From Lytechinus variegatus (lineage: Eukaryota > Echinodermata > Echinoidea > Temnopleuroida > Toxopneustidae): a stretch of 64,000 nt of DNA. The DNA lies in assembly GCF_018143015.1 (NCBI RefSeq), contig NC_054751.1, positions 33,370,347 to 33,434,346 of the forward strand. Reading direction: 5' to 3'. Below are positions 46,482-57,091 of the stretch, piece by piece (the stretch's first letter is position 1; the number at the start of each line of letters is the position of its first letter). A program made the position numbers and the translations under genes. The notes under the pieces are model-generated. The model ran no database searches and was not told where the DNA came from. It was given only the letters and a program-made list of their open reading frames with translations.

Positions 46482-48036
46482 GGAAGGCCAGGCCAACAGC
46501 ATTTGAGGAGCAGTAACTTAGCTGAGGGCCTCATAGTTGAGCATGTTAACAAATCCAGCAGGCTCCTTGTACCTCTGGAATGGTTGATCTCTGACATCCT
46601 TGACATTGAACAACTTGACTTTGGTGTTCCTTCAATGCTTCTTCGACCTCAACATCTTATTTTTTTTACAAAAAGCATTCTGGCTTTATTAATACTGCTC
46701 TTTGTGCCATTTTCTCAACCATTATATTTACAAATAATTGCACCAAGATACATAAATTCATCTATATCCTCAACAGTCAGTCTTTCTATCTAATTGAATT
46801 ACATCATTTTTATTTATTTCCAGAATTTGTTTTCCTGACAGTGATCTTTAGTCTGAGTTTTAGCCAAGTCAGACATCTTGTTTTACTTCCTTTGTAATTG
46901 GTTGTGAGAAATATTAAATGTTAAAGGCAGATGAAGGATTTGTCACACTTATCATAACTGGATGTTAAAAACAACTCTCTCCACTTTCATCAGCTAATAG
47001 AACTGAATTTCCACATTCAAACTAAAATTGAATTGAAACTATTAAAGCCAACTTGAAAATAGGACTTTTCTCCATTCAAGAATTACCCAGTTGCGGAAAA
47101 TGAGAATTCGTGGGATATTTCTTTAGGTTACTGCTAGCAATGTTTCAACAGTAAATTCACTGTATCGTTTCAATACTGATTCACACACCATCCCTGAAAC
47201 TAAAGGAACATCTTCTTTACAAAAGTTATTACATGTTTGAAAATGAAAGACCACAGAAGTGTTTTGAAACCTCTGTTTCAACAATATGTTACAGATGGTT
47301 TAGACAAATCTTGGCTAACTCAAGGGGCAGGACTCAGTGGAAAGAGTTCCTTGAAGAAAGTTCTTGTGAAAAGATACTACCAAATCAAGTTGATGTTTCT
47401 AGTTGTCAGACAGAGGAGGAAGAAAAAGATAGTGATTCTGATTGGGGTGAAAATGATGAGAAAGAACCTGTTGGAAGTTTGGACACCATGATGTATCCAC
47501 AAATGTTAATGACCAACAAATCATTCTCTCTTTCTCACCCAGTGGGGGAAATGTACCAATTAGGTCATTACAGGCCGATGTTGAGGAATTATCATTTACA
47601 AATATATTCTACAGGGAAAGAAGACAAGTAACAAAGATAGAGAAATTCCTCTCAAGAATAGTGATAGCTGAAAATTAGAATTAGAACATTCCAACCAAAG
47701 CAGCAAGAAACATTTTTTTTCTTCAAATGCACGAGACTACGAATGAAATGGATCAAAGACAAGCTTTGGCTTTCACTCAGATGGTATAAAACATTAGGAA
47801 AGTCATATACTGCTAGAGATGTCAGACAAGATGTTGTTGAGTTGGTAGGAACTAAAACGACTGATCAATGTTGATCAATCGTAGACCCTACAATTGAAAA
47901 GAAATCAAGCGTAAAGTCACTAAGTAACCAACATTGCAGCTTTGGATGTCATTCTGGACAAAGAGGACAATGAGGAACTGGAAGGGGTTCCTCATCAACG
48001 AGTATTCAGAAATCGAGTGGTACTCTAGGAAGAATT
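46482..48036 (+). repeat. Segmental duplication, copy 2
   Basis: Sister of 44089-45882. It holds the longest version of an unrecognised acidic open frame (47233-47631). That frame reads YRWFRQILANSRGRTQWKEF, then a Glu/Asp/Ser-rich run, then PVGSLDTMMYPQ. The frame is also present in copy 1 (45043-45399), so it predates the duplication. I cannot name the protein. Confidence 0.75.
47233..47631 (+). CDS. Unrecognised acidic ORF (possible transposon-derived)
   Basis: 132 codons are open. The middle is strongly acidic (EEEEKDSDSDWGENDEKEP). The same frame is kept in copy 1 over about 110 codons with very few changes. There is no clear initiation context, and the frame may be an internal exon: it is preceded by GTTACAG, an acceptor-like AG near 47295. 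Its neighbour downstream is a Harbinger transposase remnant, so it could be part of that element. A vague resemblance of the GSLDT motif to Helitron-type proteins is too weak to rely on. Confidence 0.3.
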   Translation: MFENERPQKCFETSVSTICYRWFRQILANSRGRTQWKEFLEESSCEKILPNQVDVSSCQTEEEEKDSDSDWGENDEKEPVGSLDTMMYPQMLMTNKSFSLSHPVGEMYQLGHYRPMLRNYHLQIYSTGKEDK

Positions 48037-48330
48037 TTCTGCTGAAGACATTAGAAGATACAGTTTTACAAGAGAGGGGCTTGCAAGATTAATCAAAGTA
48101 CTTTGACCTCATCTTGAACATGCAACTGGAAGGAGTCAAGCATTGCCACCTAGTCTGCAGATATTGACAGCACAAAACTTCTTTATGACAGGGGCAGTGC
48201 TTGGCTCGACTTCTACCATCGACAGCATGGAAAGAATTACGGCTTCAAGATGCATCCACTGTGTTGCAGAGGTTATAGAGAGTATGAGTACTGACATGAG
48301 TAAAAATCATTTGAAAAACCTTAATGTACT
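47940..48330 (+). pseudogene. Harbinger (HARBI1-like) transposase N-terminal half, broken
   Basis: The reading frame gives ALDVILDKEDNEELEGVPHQ, EEFSAEDIRRYSFTREGLAR, PHLEHATGRSQALPPSLQIL and TAQNFFMTGAVLGS. These match the region before the catalytic domain of PIF/Harbinger transposases (LP..LQ.L.AL.FFATG in HARBI1). A helix-turn-helix-like block (MERITASRCIHCVAEVIESM) follows. Two in-frame stops interrupt it, and the DDE domain is missing here. Confidence 0.7.
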
Positions 48331-48359
48331 CATACTCGGTATCACTCGGTTGGGGGCCG

Positions 48360-48625
48360 TGGTCATTGTACATTCAGCGATTCTCAGCTGGGTGGGGGGT
48401 AGTGCAAGAGAACGTTCCCCTATCCACCCACACTAAGTGGTTATACATACTCAATGTCACCCTAGGGGGCACCTGCAGGCACATCAAGCAGGAGTTGAAG
48501 TTCTTAAACTTCCCTTGCTGGCTAGATCTCAATGTTGTTGAAGCAAGGACGAACAACCTGAACCGTCCAGTGGAGGAAAAAGCAATGGAGTTTTACCAAC
48601 TCCTCATGTATGCAGATATGTCAGT
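48360..48625 (+). repeat. Dispersed repeat R, copy 1
   Basis: Matches 54837-55085 from TTCTCAGCTGGGTGGG through CTCCTCATGTATGCAGAT. It follows the Harbinger remnant here and precedes the DDE fragment at 55.2 kb, so it may be part of one element family. An open frame crosses it (48324-48653), but the other copy does not keep it. Confidence 0.6.
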
Positions 48626-48659
48626 ATTAAGTCTCATTGAAGTTTATTTCTAAAATGAG

Positions 48660-49531
48660 AGCACTTCTACCATTCTTCAAAGACTGCCCTCTTAATTTTG
48701 GTAATGTTTGTCATTTCTAAATATATACTTGAAAGCAAGCCCTATTCAAAAGGATACAAAGAGTGAATTGCTTGATGAATAAGAAAATATTTACCCCTAG
48801 ACAATCGTCAGACGAAGAAAAAGCCTAGTTATATGTAGTTCAATGATTGAATGACTTATTTTGAAGTATTAAATCCAATTTCGGTTCCAACAAAACAGTT
48901 TCTTGTCAAGCATGGATGGAGAAATGGATCACATGAGTATTGATGATTTGCCATCATGTTCTCAGGTAAGGGAGATGGGGCGTAATGACAATGTCGGTAT
49001 TTTTTGTCAGGAGTTAGGGATCACTCATGATCAATTGATCAACATGACAAATAAGAGGAAATAGAATGGGCAAGGTCAATCATCTCTGTTAAATTGCATA
49101 ATTATTGAATTATTACCAAAAGGTTTAAAAGCAAAAGTTATAATCTCAGGTCAGTGTTGTATACGTTTAATGTAGAAGTGGGTGAGTGAGAGGTAAACAT
49201 GGTACAAGCTATGGTCAAGGACCTCCTTGACCATGATTTAACACTGTGAAGACATACTAGATCATTGTGCGGAAGGAAAAGAATGCACAATGACCAGCTG
49301 ATTGTGTTTGAGAAAACTAGGTTCAACCTTCAGTTTTGTCATCACGTAAGGTGATGACAGTAGAGAAACAAGGCTAAAAGTAAATACAAATATTACTGGC
49401 AGTGAATGTGAAAGAACAAGAGTGGAAAATAGAATACTAGAAGATAAACTGGTAGGAGTGTGTAAAAAATTAGTGGAGAGCCAAGTGAAAAGATGTACTT
49501 AGTGTTACTGCGACGCATTGTGCGCATTAAC
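48660..49531. other. No supported gene
   Basis: AT-rich sequence. A 50-codon stretch at about 48912 (MDGEMDHMSIDDLPSCSQ) looks peptide-like but ends quickly and lacks a recognisable domain. GATCATGATCAATTGATC-type runs near 49020-49045 are simple. Confidence 0.35.
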
Positions 49532-51170
49532 TGTTACGGAATTAGTGCCATTTTAATCTTGATTGCTGCGTCATGTTTGCCATGCATTTTTACGCATGAT
49601 GATAATAATGTGAAGAAATACCCCCAAGATTTTTTTCAAAATTTTCTTTTAATATTTTCTATTTAGATCTGTGCTATTTCCAGCCAGCATTAATTATCCA
49701 AAATCTTCTCAAAATTTTCACTTTAATACAATGCCAGCACTCACAGCTGTTGTTTTGAATCTTGAATGAACGTAGTAAAATCAGCTGAGGTGTTTACTAC
49801 AGCAGTCAATGAGCATAGTAACAGAGGCGAATTGTGCTATTTTTAGAACCACCGCAATACATAAGATTTAGTACGTGGGACAAGGTTAGGTTAATAGCGT
49901 GCACGGTGATGCACGGAGCGAGTTTTCTCGATAAATTGTCACTTACCTTGAAAATGTCTTTTCAGTGAGGAGCTTGATGCTCTATTTTTCCCTTTTATGA
50001 TAAAATGATGTCTTTAATGATCCTATTTTAGTCACTAGAAGTGATTATTCCCTACCGGAAATGGTACAGTCTGTATTTCGTGTTTCGCGGGTGATGACGT
50101 CACAAACTTTTGGCCAATCACGTAAGCGGGCAAGTCCAGTTTCTGTCAGGCGATAGGGGCCCGATAGCCAGGGGTATAAAAGGGGCAGGGGGTGAAAATT
50201 TCTTCACTTTGCATCTTAGTGAGTTTTTGTTCAGAAGAAAACCTCAAGCCAGTTGAGAGCGAGTCTGACAGTTGTTGTCTCAAGCGTTGATAGTAGCAAG
50301 AATCGTGAGTGGAATATCTCTTTTAAACTTCTTAGGTTACATAATACCCCCCCCCCCTCTTTCTATAAAAAAGGAATTTTGATTATATTTGTCAGAACTG
50401 GAATTTCAAAGTTCTTTATAGAAATTTTAGGCTTGATGCCTGATCGATGAGATTAATATTTTTATGTCTGCCTTTAACGTTAGTTTACTCTAGAGATATT
50501 GCTTGATTGCTGATTTATTTTGTATGTGGTACACAACAGAATTTAAGGAGAGTTTTGTTTTTGTTTTCCCTCTTTCTCAATTGATAAACGCAGAAGTATG
50601 AAACATCGTAACGTTAGGGAAATCGGGGTAACTTAGGGAAAGAAATGCAAGGGTACCTCGTCGTAGTATGTAGTCTTAGTTATGTACCAGTAGTTTGTTT
50701 TTACTTCGTAGTTGCCTAAATTAATCTAAGTCTCTTACATCTTGTAAATATTCAGATGCTATTTTATGATGTGTGTATGAAAATGTTGCAGACTGTTTCA
50801 AGTCAGAGAAGTCGATTGAAATGAGAATGTGGAAGTGGATTTTATTGTATTGTGCATGGAAGAATATGAATCCCCCCTTCCCTTCGATGAAATTGACTGG
50901 CATTGAGTACCGAGAGGTCTAGGGCAGCTCGAGCAAAGTCGATTGACAGCAGCAGAAATGAGAGGTTCGACAAGTGACAATCCTGAATAAGAAACGTTGC
51001 CAACAGTTACAGCAGTTGGAAGAAAGGAAGTCTAAAATACCCTGAATAAGGATCGTCACCAATCAAGCAGAACAATTGACAATCCTGCATAAGGAACGTC
51101 ATGATGGATGAGTCAAGTCCAGTTGCATCACTCTCATCTCGCTCGCCGGCCTTCACTTGCCAGAACGCCT
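49532..51170 (+). promoter_or_regulatory. CRE/CCAAT/TATA promoter-like region and leader
   Basis: TGACGTCA (50095-50102), CCAAT (50114-50118) and a strong TATAAAAG (50175-50182, in GGGGTATAAAAGGGGC) stand in the usual order and spacing for an RNA polymerase II promoter. The region starts TGTTACGGAATTAG at 49532, resembling the TGTGACGGAATCAC start of the 4-kb insertion, so it may be the 5' part of a related LTR-type fossil. No end or target duplication could be found. At 50975-51105 three diverged copies of a core like AATCCTGNATAAGGAACGTC prefigure the downstream minisatellite. Confidence 0.45.
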
Positions 51171-51174
51171 GCCA

Positions 51175-51400
51175 CACCCTGCACTGTTCGTCATGCACCG
51201 GTACTCTGTACTCATCACCGTGCATCACGTACTCGGTACTCTGTACTTGTCATCGTGTACCGTACTCGGTACTTATCATCGTGCATCGCGTACTCTGTAC
51301 TCGTCAACGTGCATCGCGTACTCGGTACTCTGTACTTGTCATCGTGCAGTACGTACTCAGTACTCCAAACCAGCGAACACTGGGCATCGTCTACCAAACG
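51175..51400 (+). repeat. Degenerate tandem repeat rich in GTACTCGGTACTCTGTACT
   Basis: CATCGTGCATCGCGTACTC and GGTACTCTGTACT(C/T)GTCA recur irregularly. Several frames stay open on both strands because of the repeat, so the ORFs here are not genes. Confidence 0.75.
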
Positions 51401-51428
51401 TCCTGTCCATCTGAGATGACTTCATAGC

Positions 51429-53118
51429 TGCTTTCTTACAATCAATCCCGGATAGGGAACGAATTTAAGCAGTCTTCACCATGTTTTCTTCAGTGCTTTC
51501 TTACATTCAATCCCGGATAGGGAACGAATTTAAGCAGTCTTCACCATGTTTTCTTCAGTGCTTTCTTACATTCAATCCCGGATAGGGAACGAATTTAAGC
51601 AGTCTTCACCATGTTTTCTTCAATGCTTTCTTACATTCAATCCCGGATAGGGAACGAATTTAAGCAGTCTTCATCATGTTTTCTTCAGTGCTTTCTTACA
51701 TTCAATCCTGGATAGGGAACGAATTTAAGCAGTCTTCACCATGTTTTCTTCAGTGCTTTCTTACATTCAATCCTGGATAGGGAACGAATTTAAGCAGTCT
51801 TCACCATGTTTTCTTCAGTGCATTCTTACAATCAATCCCGGATAGGGAACGAATTTAAGCAGTCTTCACCATGTTTTCTTCAATGCTTTCTTACATTCAA
51901 TCCCGGATAGGGAACGAATTTAAGCAGTCTTCACCATGTTTTCTTCAGTGCTTTCTTACATTCAATCCTGGATAGGGAACGAATTTAAGCAGTCTTCACC
52001 ATGTTTTCTTCAGTGCTTTCTTACATTCAATCCTGGATAGGGAACGAATTTAAGCAGTCTTCACCATGTTTTCTTCAGTGCATTCTTACAATCAATCCCG
52101 GATAGGGAACGAATTTAAGCAGTCTTCACCATGTTTTCTTCAGTGCTTTCTTACATTCAATCCCGGATAGGGAACAAATTTAAGCAGTCTTCACCATGTT
52201 TTCTTCAATGCTTTCTTACATTCAATCCTGGATAGGGAACGAATTTAAGCAGTCTTCACCATGTTTTCTTCAATGCTTTCTTACATTCAATCCCGGATAG
52301 GGAACGAATTTAAGCAGTCTTCACCATGTTTTCTTCAGTGCTTTCTTACAATCAATCCCGGATAGGGAACGAATTTAAGCAGTCTTCACCATGTTTTCTT
52401 CAGTGCTTTCTTACATTCAATCCCGGATAGGGAACGAATTTAAGCAGTCTTCACCATGTTTTCTTCAGTGCTTTCTTACATTCAATCCTGGATAGGGAAC
52501 GAATTTAAGCAGTCTTCACCATGTTTTCTTCAGTGCTTTCTTACATTCAATCCTGGATAGGGAACGAATTTAAGCAGTCTTCACCATGTTTTCTTCAATG
52601 CTTTCTTACATTCAATCCCGGATAGGGAACGAATTTAAGCAGTCTTCACCATGTTTTCTTCAATGCTTTCTTACATTCAATCCTGGATAGGGAACGAATT
52701 TAAGCAGTCTTCACCATGTTTTCTTCAGTGCATTCTTACATTCAATCCTGGATAGGGAACGAATTTAAGCAGTCTTCACCATGTTTTCTTCAGTGCAGTC
52801 TTACATTCAATCCTGGATAGGGAACGAATTTAAGCAGTCTTCACCATGTTTTCTTCAGTGCTTTCTTACATTCAATCCTGGATAGGGAACGAATTTAAGC
52901 AGTCTTCACCATGTTTTCTTCAATGCTTTCTTACATTCAATCCCGGATAGGGAACGAATTTAAGCAGTCTTCACCATGTTTTCTTCAGTGCTTTCTTACA
53001 TTCAATCCTGGATAGGGAACGAATTTAAGCAGTCTTCACCATGTTTTCTTCAGTGCTTTCTTACATTCAATCCTGGATAGGGAACGAATTTAAGCAGTCT
53101 TCACCATGTTTGCTTCGA
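51429..53118 (+). repeat. 65-bp minisatellite, 26 copies
   Basis: GATAGGGAAC occurs at 51451, 51516 and on at exact 65-bp steps to 53076, giving 26 units. Unit variants differ by a few bases (CCCGG/CCTGG, CAGTG/CAATG, TTACATT/TTACAAT). The variants repeat in runs, which suggests copying of multi-unit blocks. Each unit contains TGTTTTCTTC and a TTTCTTACA that looks like a splice acceptor without its AG. Confidence 0.95.
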
Positions 53119-53432
53119 TGTTTCTTCAATTCTTCGACAGCATGGAACCCCTCTTGACGTTTTGACTCTTACCCCACCCCCTCCTTCTCTCTCATTCTTC
53201 CAAGTATTTCATGCACACATACAATTATTAATAACTTGTATTTTGGTAGTGTATTAATTTTTATGAGATTATTTTTAAATATTTAATCAGAACATTACTT
53301 GATTGTAATGCAACGAGTTAGAATTGTTGGAATGTTAAGTTTTATGTCTTGTTATGTACCAAGTTGAACATAGAAAGTTGTTGGTATAAAAAGGACTTTG
53401 TTAGTCTAATATTTGGGAGATAAAATCTAAAA
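53119..53432 (+). promoter_or_regulatory. Upstream region of the Harbinger Myb-like gene
   Basis: TATAAAAAG at 53385-53393 lies about 40 bp before the ATG at 53433. This is a plausible promoter for the transposon gene. The preceding 260 bp are CT-rich, then AT-rich and unremarkable. Confidence 0.4.
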
Positions 53433-54036
53433 ATGAACAAGTTGGCCTGTCAGCACGTTCATCAGGTTACCTACGTCTTGTACGGCGAGCTGTGGCGTGG
53501 CAACATCGCCGGTTTATGCAACATATCTCAGAAAGTGGACGAGTGGATGGTGGAGGAGCTAAAGACCAGGGCTGCAGGGACACTTGCCAGCTATTGTTGT
53601 AGCGTGGCCATTTTCCTAGATTATCTTGGAAAAAACGAGGCATCCCAAGTGTGGAGAAGGCTGGGCAGCACCTGCAAGAAGGAACAGAAACTAATCACAA
53701 GGCCAATGAGGCAAAGAATTCTGCATGGAACGAGGTGGAGGAGCAATTCTGCGCTCGATTTGGGAAGCGGTGGCCCCTGAACAAAATGAAGGAACTGTGG
53801 AAGTGCCAAAAAGGTGTTTGTGAAGAAGGAGTTCAGTAACTACAAAGCAAAATTGAGGCAGACTGGTGGTGGTCCTCCACCATCCCCACTGTCTTCATCA
53901 ACCATCTTGATAGAAGAAATGCTGCCAGGGGATTTCGTGCAACTGCAGAATCCCTATGACGATGATGTTGGTCTCGCAAACAATCAGGCAATGACAGCGC
54001 TTGATTTCATTAGAGGCCTACACAAGTAAGTCAAAG
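53433..54036 (+). pseudogene. Harbinger-associated Myb/SANT-like DNA-binding protein, frameshifted
   Basis: PIF/Harbinger transposons encode a Myb-like protein that binds the element ends and works with the transposase. Here the frame at 53651-53812 reads NEAKNSAWNEVEEQFCARFG and KMKELWKCQK, typical of the Myb/SANT-like domain. After a one-base shift near 53813 it continues VKKEFSNYKAKLRQTGGGPP, the conserved TGGGPP segment following that domain, and a tail with DDDVGLANNQAMT. Another open frame starts at the ATG (MNKLACQHVH…, 115 codons) and may be a separate reading of the same exon. CAA followed by GTAAGTC at about 54028 may be a splice donor. Confidence 0.6.
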
Positions 54037-54751
54037 ATAGTACGGTACCGGTAAGGAAAATTGATTAGAAATGCATTTAATTTTATGCTTGTAAACATAC
54101 TCATGCTGATAGAGTATGTGAAAAATCATTATTTTGACCCCTCTCATGTATTACTAATAAATTTCCTTTGAAAAAACAGGATTATACCTCACTTCTCCTC
54201 ATTTAAAAACTTGTCAAACTTTTTTATATCGATAATATGTTTCAATGTCGTCTGCGCCGCCACCACAGAAAGGATTTCTAGTCCCATCATTCGTGTTTTA
54301 TAAGGACCCTAGTATGGACAACAAAAAAATGCATTGTTAGATCAAGAACTTCAGTCACTCATATTTCACAATGAAAATGTTGTAATGACTAATTAGCACT
54401 AGGAAAAAATATGAAAGACAAATTCCAATCTTCTGATATGAACAATCAAAAACAAGTAGCAGAGTTCACAGTACTGCAGGAGTATTCTTTCTCTTAAATA
54501 AGTTGAAAGAATTCTGAAGAGAAGAGCACAAGGATGACAATCTGTTGTTAAAATCAGACCTTGGTGTCAATCAAGACCTATCAGCCATACGGGCTCTCCG
54601 ATTGATAGATAAGTTTGTAGCAGGGCCATTCAACAAAGAGCATGGTCACATTATTCAAATGAAGGAAGACTATACGACCATAAACACCTGCTTTGAGAGA
54701 TGGTCAAATGACTCTAGTCGTTACTTATAAGGTGAAGATGTTTAATACCAC
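54037..54751 (+). other. Harbinger intron or spacer with an unnamed frame
   Basis: AT-rich sequence. The frame at 54545-54730 (LIDKFVAGPFNKEHGHI…CFERWSNDSS) is peptide-like and resembles, from memory, a protein family common in invertebrate repeats. I cannot name it. The rest shows nothing. Confidence 0.3.
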
Positions 54752-55085
54752 CCCAGGAAGCACCTGCAGGCATATCAAGCAGGAGATGAAGTTCTTAGAC
54801 TTCACTTGCCAACCTGATCTGGTCATAATATATTTGGCTATTCTCAGCTGGGTGGGGGAGGGGGGGTAGTGTAGGAGAATGTTACCCTATCCACCCACAC
54901 TAAAGTGGTTATACATATTCAATGCCACCCTAGGGGGCACCTGCATGCATATCAAGCAGGAGATGAAGTTCTTAGACTTCCCTTGCTGGCTGGATCTCAT
55001 CGTTGTTGAAGCAGGGACGAACAACATAAACCATCCAGTGGAGGAAACAGCAATGTAGTTTTACCACCTCCTCATGTATGCAGAT
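54752..55085 (+). repeat. Dispersed repeat R, copy 2 with partial tandem copy
   Basis: 54837-55085 matches 48360-48625. A shorter piece of the same repeat (GCACCTGCAGGCATATCAAG at about 54764) lies directly before it. Confidence 0.6.
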
Positions 55086-55189
55086 TAAATGGCATGTGTA
55101 AAGATATCTGGATGGGATATACCACCCATGCGTGAGTGTAATAACGTTCGTATGATTGATCACATACATGACAACTTTCTTCATTTGTT

Positions 55190-55790
55190 AGAATGGATCA
55201 ACCTTGGTTGTCACCTGACAATCTCCAGCTATACGCAAATGCAGTAACACGTAAGGGGAGCAGCACTGGATAACTGTTGGGGATCTATTGACGGCACTGT
55301 TCGTCCCATCTGCCGGCCCAAACTTCATCAGAGGGTGATATACAATGGACATAAGCGCATCCATGCATTAAAGTACCAAGCAGTAACGGCATCGAATGGT
55401 CTAACTGCCCACTTGCTTGGACCACTTGAAGGACGAAGGCACGATAGTTTCTTGCTCCATGAGTCTGGTCTTCTTGAGGAGTTACAGCAGCGATCATATG
55501 ATCCTCATGGTAATGTATTTTGTTTATACAGTGACCCTGCATACCCTCTTAGAGCACATCTTCAGTGCCCCATTAATAAAGGTGGCCACATCACTCCAGA
55601 ACAGCTAGCTTACAATCAGTCCATAGGCCCTGTGAGAAGAAGTGTTGAATGGCTCTTTGGGGACATTGTCAACATTTTAAAGTTTATTGACTTCAAGAAA
55701 AGTAAAAAGTGTGTCTATCTGCTTGTGGCAAAATGTACGTAGTATCTGGATTACTGACAAATGCCCATGTCTGTCTGTATAGAAATACTA
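55190..55790 (+). pseudogene. DDE_Tnp_4 (Harbinger) transposase, catalytic domain, lineage 1
   Basis: Start MDQPWLSPDNLQLYANAV, then after a frame change CWGSIDGTVRPICRP, YNGHKRIHALKYQAV, LEGRRHDSFLLHESGLL, YSDPAYPL and RRSVEWLFGDI. These carry the acidic catalytic residues expected of PIF/Harbinger-type DDE nucleases (Asp of SIDGT, Asp of YSDPAY, Glu of VEW). A second frame change leads to SGLLTNAHVCLYRN at 55740-55785. The N-terminal part is lost and at least two frame changes are present, so it is not functional. The longest open part is 55335-55742. Confidence 0.75.
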
Positions 55791-56336
55791 CCTGGATTAA
55801 GAGACAGGAACAATCCATTTGAATGCTATGAGGATGAACACTTCAGGATGAGGTACCGTTTCTCAAAAGAAATAGCAATGTATATCATCAATATGCGTGA
55901 AGGGGATTTGGAGACAGAGAGGAATGACCCACTGCAAGCATTGTTACAGGATTTGTTTCTATGTGGTTGGCGAGTTAATCCTTTTCCGATTTTAACATCC
56001 CTTGAGTTTTGGAAGTTTGCATGTTCAAACTATTAAACACAAGGTGATGGGGGAGGTATGTGTTTTCAAATCACATACTTTATAAAGGAATTCTCCAGGC
56101 AGAAAATAATAAGATTCTTAAAGAGAAAAATCCAGTTAGCAAAAAAAAAAAAACTCATCTAAATCAGATGAAGAATTATTAAGTTATTGATTTTTTAAGT
56201 GTTACATTATTTGGGGGAAACTGTTCTGTGCGTGTCACAGTCATCCGTGTGTAGAATCATCAAAGATGTTTCTGAGGCAATAGCAAAGAGGAAGTGACAA
56301 TTCATGAAGTTTCCGACAACGAGAGATGAAATTGAA
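55776..56336 (+). pseudogene. HARBI1-like transposase N-terminus, lineage 2, broken
   Basis: Begins RDRNNPFECYEDEHFRMRYR and FSKEIAMYIINM, the usual start of HARBI1-like proteins (R-R/P-NPFE-Y-D/E). It continues open to about 56033. After a poor stretch it resumes with RIIKDVSEAIAKRK and FPTTRDEIETTQQQFYD in shifted frames, leading into the catalytic segment repeated at 56337. It is joined directly behind lineage 1, so this is a composite of two different transposases. Confidence 0.7.
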
Positions 56337-56875
56337 ACCACCCAGCAACAATTTTATGATTAGTGCAGGTTTCCAGGAGTCATAGGTGCTATCGATGGGA
56401 CTCATGTCTACATTAGGAGTCCTGGTGGGGAACTCAAATTGAAATTAACCAGCAACAATTTTATGATTACTGCAGGTTTCTAGGAGTCATAGGTGGTATT
56501 GATGGGACTCATGTCTACACAAGGAGTCCTGGTGGGGAACTAAAATTGAAACTAACCAGCGACAATTTTATGATTACTGCAGGTTTCCAGGAGTCATAGG
56601 TGCTATCGATGGGACTCATGTCTACATTAGGAGTCCTGGTGGGGAACTCAAATTGAAACTAACCAGCAACAATTTTATGATTACTGCAGGTTTCTAGGAG
56701 TCATAGGTGCTATCGATGGGACTCATGTCTACACAAGGAGTCCTGGTGGGGAACTAAAATTGAAACTAACCAGCGACAATTTTATGATTACTGCAGGTTT
56801 CCAGGAGTCATAGGTACTATCGATGGGACTCCTGTCTACATTAGGAGTCCTGGTGAGGAACAAGCCTTGTACTTC
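56337..56875 (+). repeat. 107-bp tandem repeat of the transposase catalytic segment, 5 copies
   Basis: AGGAGTCATAGGT recurs at 56375, 56482, 56589, 56696 and 56803, exactly 107 bp apart. Each copy encodes GVIG(A/G/T)IDGTHVY, the first catalytic Asp motif of HARBI1. The copies alternate between two types (CCAGGAG…ACATTAGG and CTAGGAG…ACACAAGG) as P-Q-P-Q-P, so a 214-bp pair was amplified. 107 is not a multiple of 3, so each repeat shifts the frame. Confidence 0.9.
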
Positions 56876-57091
56876 CTTAACAAGTAGAACAGGTACTCTG
56901 TAAATGTACAGGTTGGTATACTCATAATCAATTTTCAATTTGATAATCTCTGTATTCAACACCTACTGGAGGTATGTGATAATGAAAAAAAAGGCATAGG
57001 CCACCCACGTACCTCTATACTTATCATTTCATGTTAAAAGTTGGCATGGTTAATGCCTATATGTCTTATGTCTTTATGCACTTGTCAATTA
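56876..57091. other. Non-coding spacer
   Basis: AT-rich; I see no gene or repeat structure. Confidence 0.4.

Noticed and set aside
51101-51427. Overlapping ORFs of 85-108 codons on both strands
   Set aside because: The degenerate GTACTC-type repeat lacks stops in several frames. Ser/Thr/Arg-rich text in all frames is a repeat effect.
51429-53118. CRISPR-like array
   Set aside because: The 65-bp units follow each other with no unique spacers, and this is animal DNA. It is a minisatellite.
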